From positions 1-16,546 of the forward strand of contig JAXDIH010000238.1 in the NCBI GenBank assembly GCA_034664105.1: a DNA stretch of 16,546 bases. Reading direction: 5' to 3'. The first letter of the stretch is position 1, and every line of letters begins with the position of its first letter. Positions 15,400 through 16,546 of this stretch are shown here, piece after piece. The DNA is from JACVRW01 sp034664105 (GTDB lineage Bacteria > Actinomycetota > Thermoleophilia > Solirubrobacterales > Thermoleophilaceae). Both the position numbers and the translations under genes were made by a program. The notes beneath the pieces are model-generated. The model did no database searches and had not been told where the DNA came from. It saw only the letters and a program-made list of their open reading frames with translations.

Positions 15400-15618
15400 T
15401 CAGGCCAGCGTCGTCCCGCACCCGCCGCAGCGGGCCAGCTCGCCTTGCAGGTGCATCGCCCCGTGGCAGACCGGGCACTCCGCTTCGGCGTGGCTGCGCG
15501 CCGTGCGCCACGTGGCGTCCAGCAGCTCCTCCAGCGTGGGCCGGCGGCCTCCGGCGGCGCCGCTGCGCGGCGCGGGGGCGAACAGCGTGAACGGTGCTTC
15601 CAGCAGCGCGGTGCTCAT
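15400..15618 (-). CDS. Small zinc-ribbon protein coupled to lexA
   Basis: This 72-residue protein of unknown function has a hydrophobic N terminus (STALLEAPFTLFAPAP), a helix LEELLDATWRTARSHAEAE, and a four-cysteine zinc knuckle ECPVCHGAMHLQGELARCGGCGTTLA (C48, C51, C64, C67). The start is ATG 15618, preceded by AGGAGGG at 4-5 bases. This ATG overlaps the lexA stop in an ATGA arrangement, so it is translated with LexA from an SOS-controlled transcript. An upstream GTG at 15633 lies before the ribosome site and is rejected. The layout suggests either a nucleic-acid-binding accessory of the damage response or an adaptor; neither is shown by the sequence. Confidence 0.8.
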   Translation of the reverse strand: MSTALLEAPFTLFAPAPRSGAAGGRRPTLEELLDATWRTARSHAEAECPVCHGAMHLQGELARCGGCGTTLA

Positions 15619-16235
15619 GAGACCCTCCTGCACACCCCTACGACCCTCCCGAGCACCTTTACGTCGGTGGTCAGGATCGGCTCCAGGGCGTCGTTCTCGG
15701 GCTGCAGGCGCACGTGGTCGCTCTCGCGGAAGAAGCGCTTGACAGTCGCCTCCGCCTCCTCCCCCACCAATGCCACGACGATCTCGCCGTCGACGGCGGT
15801 GTCCTGGCGGCGGACGACCACGTGGTCCTGGTCCAGGATGCCGGCGTCCTTCATGGAGTCGCCCTTGATGCGCAGGACGAACTCGCCCTCGTCGCCGCCG
15901 GCGATCCCGGGCACCGGCACGTACTCCTCGATGTTCTCCTCGGCCAGCACCGGCGAACCAGCCGCCACCTGGCCGACCACCGGCAGCCCCAACGGCTTGA
16001 CCGACTGGCGGGCCTTGTCCACCAAGACCTCGATCGCTCGCGGCTTGGTGGGGTCACGTCGCAGCAGCCCGAGCCGCTCCAGGTTGCCGAGATGCGCGTG
16101 AACGGTGGACGAGGACGTGAGCCCGATCGCCTTCCCGATGTCACGCACGGTCGGTGGATAGCCGTGCTCGCCTACGTAGCGCTTGACGAAGTCGAAGATC
16201 TCCTGCTGGCGCTTCGTGAGGTTCAAGTCGACCAT
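15615..16235 (-). CDS. lexA: LexA SOS repressor
   Basis: This 206-residue protein is a full-length LexA. The N-terminal winged helix is LTKRQQEIFDFVKRYVGEHGYPPTVRDIGKAIGLTSSSTVHAHLGNLERLGLL in pattern (6-58). The C-terminal S24 autoprotease domain has the Ala92-Gly93 cleavage site in VAAGSP, the nucleophile Ser127 in KGDSMKDAGI, and the general-base Lys166 in ATVKRF. RecA filaments trigger self-cleavage, which derepresses DNA-repair genes. I start at ATG 16235, which has AGGGAG about 9 bases upstream and matches the usual N terminus; an open frame further upstream runs across the SOS box and is not coding. A perfect SOS box 38-51 bases upstream shows autoregulation. A small zinc-ribbon gene overlaps its stop. 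Confidence 0.97.
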   Translation of the reverse strand: MVDLNLTKRQQEIFDFVKRYVGEHGYPPTVRDIGKAIGLTSSSTVHAHLGNLERLGLLRRDPTKPRAIEVLVDKARQSVKPLGLPVVGQVAAGSPVLAEENIEEYVPVPGIAGGDEGEFVLRIKGDSMKDAGILDQDHVVVRRQDTAVDGEIVVALVGEEAEATVKRFFRESDHVRLQPENDALEPILTTDVKVLGRVVGVCRRVS

Positions 16236-16272
16236 GCGGACGCTCCCTGGGGCCGGTTCCAATGTCGTAATC

Positions 16273-16286
16273 CGAACATGTGTTCG
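16273..16286. promoter_or_regulatory. LexA-binding SOS box
   Basis: CGAACATGTGTTCG is a perfect match to the Gram-positive/actinobacterial SOS consensus CGAAC-N4-GTTCG. It lies 38 bases upstream of the lexA start and gives classical autorepression. It is about 50 bases from the tRNA-Leu -10 box on the other strand, which should be outside its reach. Confidence 0.93.
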
Positions 16287-16334
16287 TAGAGTATCCCGGC
16301 GCTCGGACGACATCAAGGCCCCACGACCCCGCTC

Positions 16335-16340
16335 TATACT
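16335..16340 (+). promoter_or_regulatory. -10 box of tRNA-Leu
   Basis: TATACT lies 11 bases upstream of the tRNA 5' end. No clear -35 hexamer stands out at the expected spacing. Confidence 0.5.
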
Positions 16341-16351
16341 CAGGCGGCCAC

Positions 16352-16437
<86 letters not shown>

Positions 16438-16443
16438 TGTGAG

Positions 16444-16466
16444 AGCCCCGCGAATGCGGGGCTTTC
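16444..16466 (+). terminator. Terminator of tRNA-Leu
   Basis: AGCCCCGC and GCGGGGCT form a perfect 8-bp stem with a GAAT loop, followed by TTT. It begins 7 bases after the tRNA. Being nearly symmetric it could also help end the minus-strand gene that enters from the right edge. Confidence 0.8.
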
Positions 16467-16486
16467 CGCTTACAGACTGGCGGGCG

Positions 16487-16546
16487 TCAGCAGAGCGCCG
16501 GCAGCTTCTTGACGACCTTCAGGTACACGAAGGTCTGAAGGTTCGC
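16487..16546 (-). CDS. C-terminal end of a gene running off the window
   Basis: On the minus strand the last 60 bases read ANLQTFVYLKVVKKLPALC and then TGA. The codons end in G or C at almost every third position, as in the real genes here, and the stop sits 20 bases before the tRNA terminator. Only 19 residues are visible, so the family cannot be told. Coding is inferred from codon pattern alone. Confidence 0.45.
   Translation of the reverse strand, partial: ANLQTFVYLKVVKKLPALC

Overview
This is a GC-rich stretch of bacterial chromosome that looks like Actinomycetota. My best guess is class Thermoleophilia (Solirubrobacterales and relatives). The guess rests on base composition, frequent GTG/TTG starts, the GSI-alpha type glutamine synthetase, ydaO-type riboswitches and the gene mix; there is no taxonomic marker protein to settle it. 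I see no insertion sequence, phage gene or CRISPR array. Most of the window is ordinary chromosomal content, with several regulatory RNAs and operators of interest.

Layout, left to right. (1) 29-3979, minus strand: an acyl-CoA dehydrogenase behind a perfect 14-bp palindrome, a secreted NlpC/P60-type cell-wall hydrolase directly behind a c-di-AMP (ydaO) riboswitch, and a large unknown membrane protein with paired histidine motifs. (2) 4040-6198, plus strand: an operator-rich divergent region, then a TetR regulator translationally coupled to an acyl-CoA synthetase. (3) 6178-7353, minus: a solitary STAND-like ATPase, separated by a 21-bp tandem operator-like repeat from (4) 7453-10214, plus: a thioredoxin-domain DUF255/YyaL protein and an M28 zinc peptidase. 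(5) 10196-12607, minus: glutamine synthetase, preceded by a two-gene unit (cysteine-free carboxymuconolactone-decarboxylase-like protein plus HxlR regulator) with its own palindrome. (6) 12630-13334, minus: a second c-di-AMP riboswitch driving an unknown C-terminally membrane-anchored protein, ending at a clear intrinsic terminator. (7) 13376-14513, minus: a membrane-anchored monoheme cytochrome c and a zinc-ribbon protein. (8) 14730-15150: RNase P RNA on the minus strand with terminator and a -10 box. (9) 15318-16286: a 22-bp triple repeat, a small zinc-ribbon gene coupled to lexA, and a perfect SOS box. (10) 16335-16546: tRNA-Leu(GAG) with terminator, and the last codons of a minus-strand gene running off the window.

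How they work together. The two riboswitches, about 11 kb apart on the same strand, share a nearly identical 3' core. They suggest a small c-di-AMP regulon that ties a wall hydrolase to an uncharacterised membrane protein; this is the most interesting signal here. The TetR/acyl-CoA synthetase pair and the acyl-CoA dehydrogenase point to fatty-acid activation and beta-oxidation. LexA sits under classic autoregulation and carries a coupled zinc-ribbon partner of unknown function.
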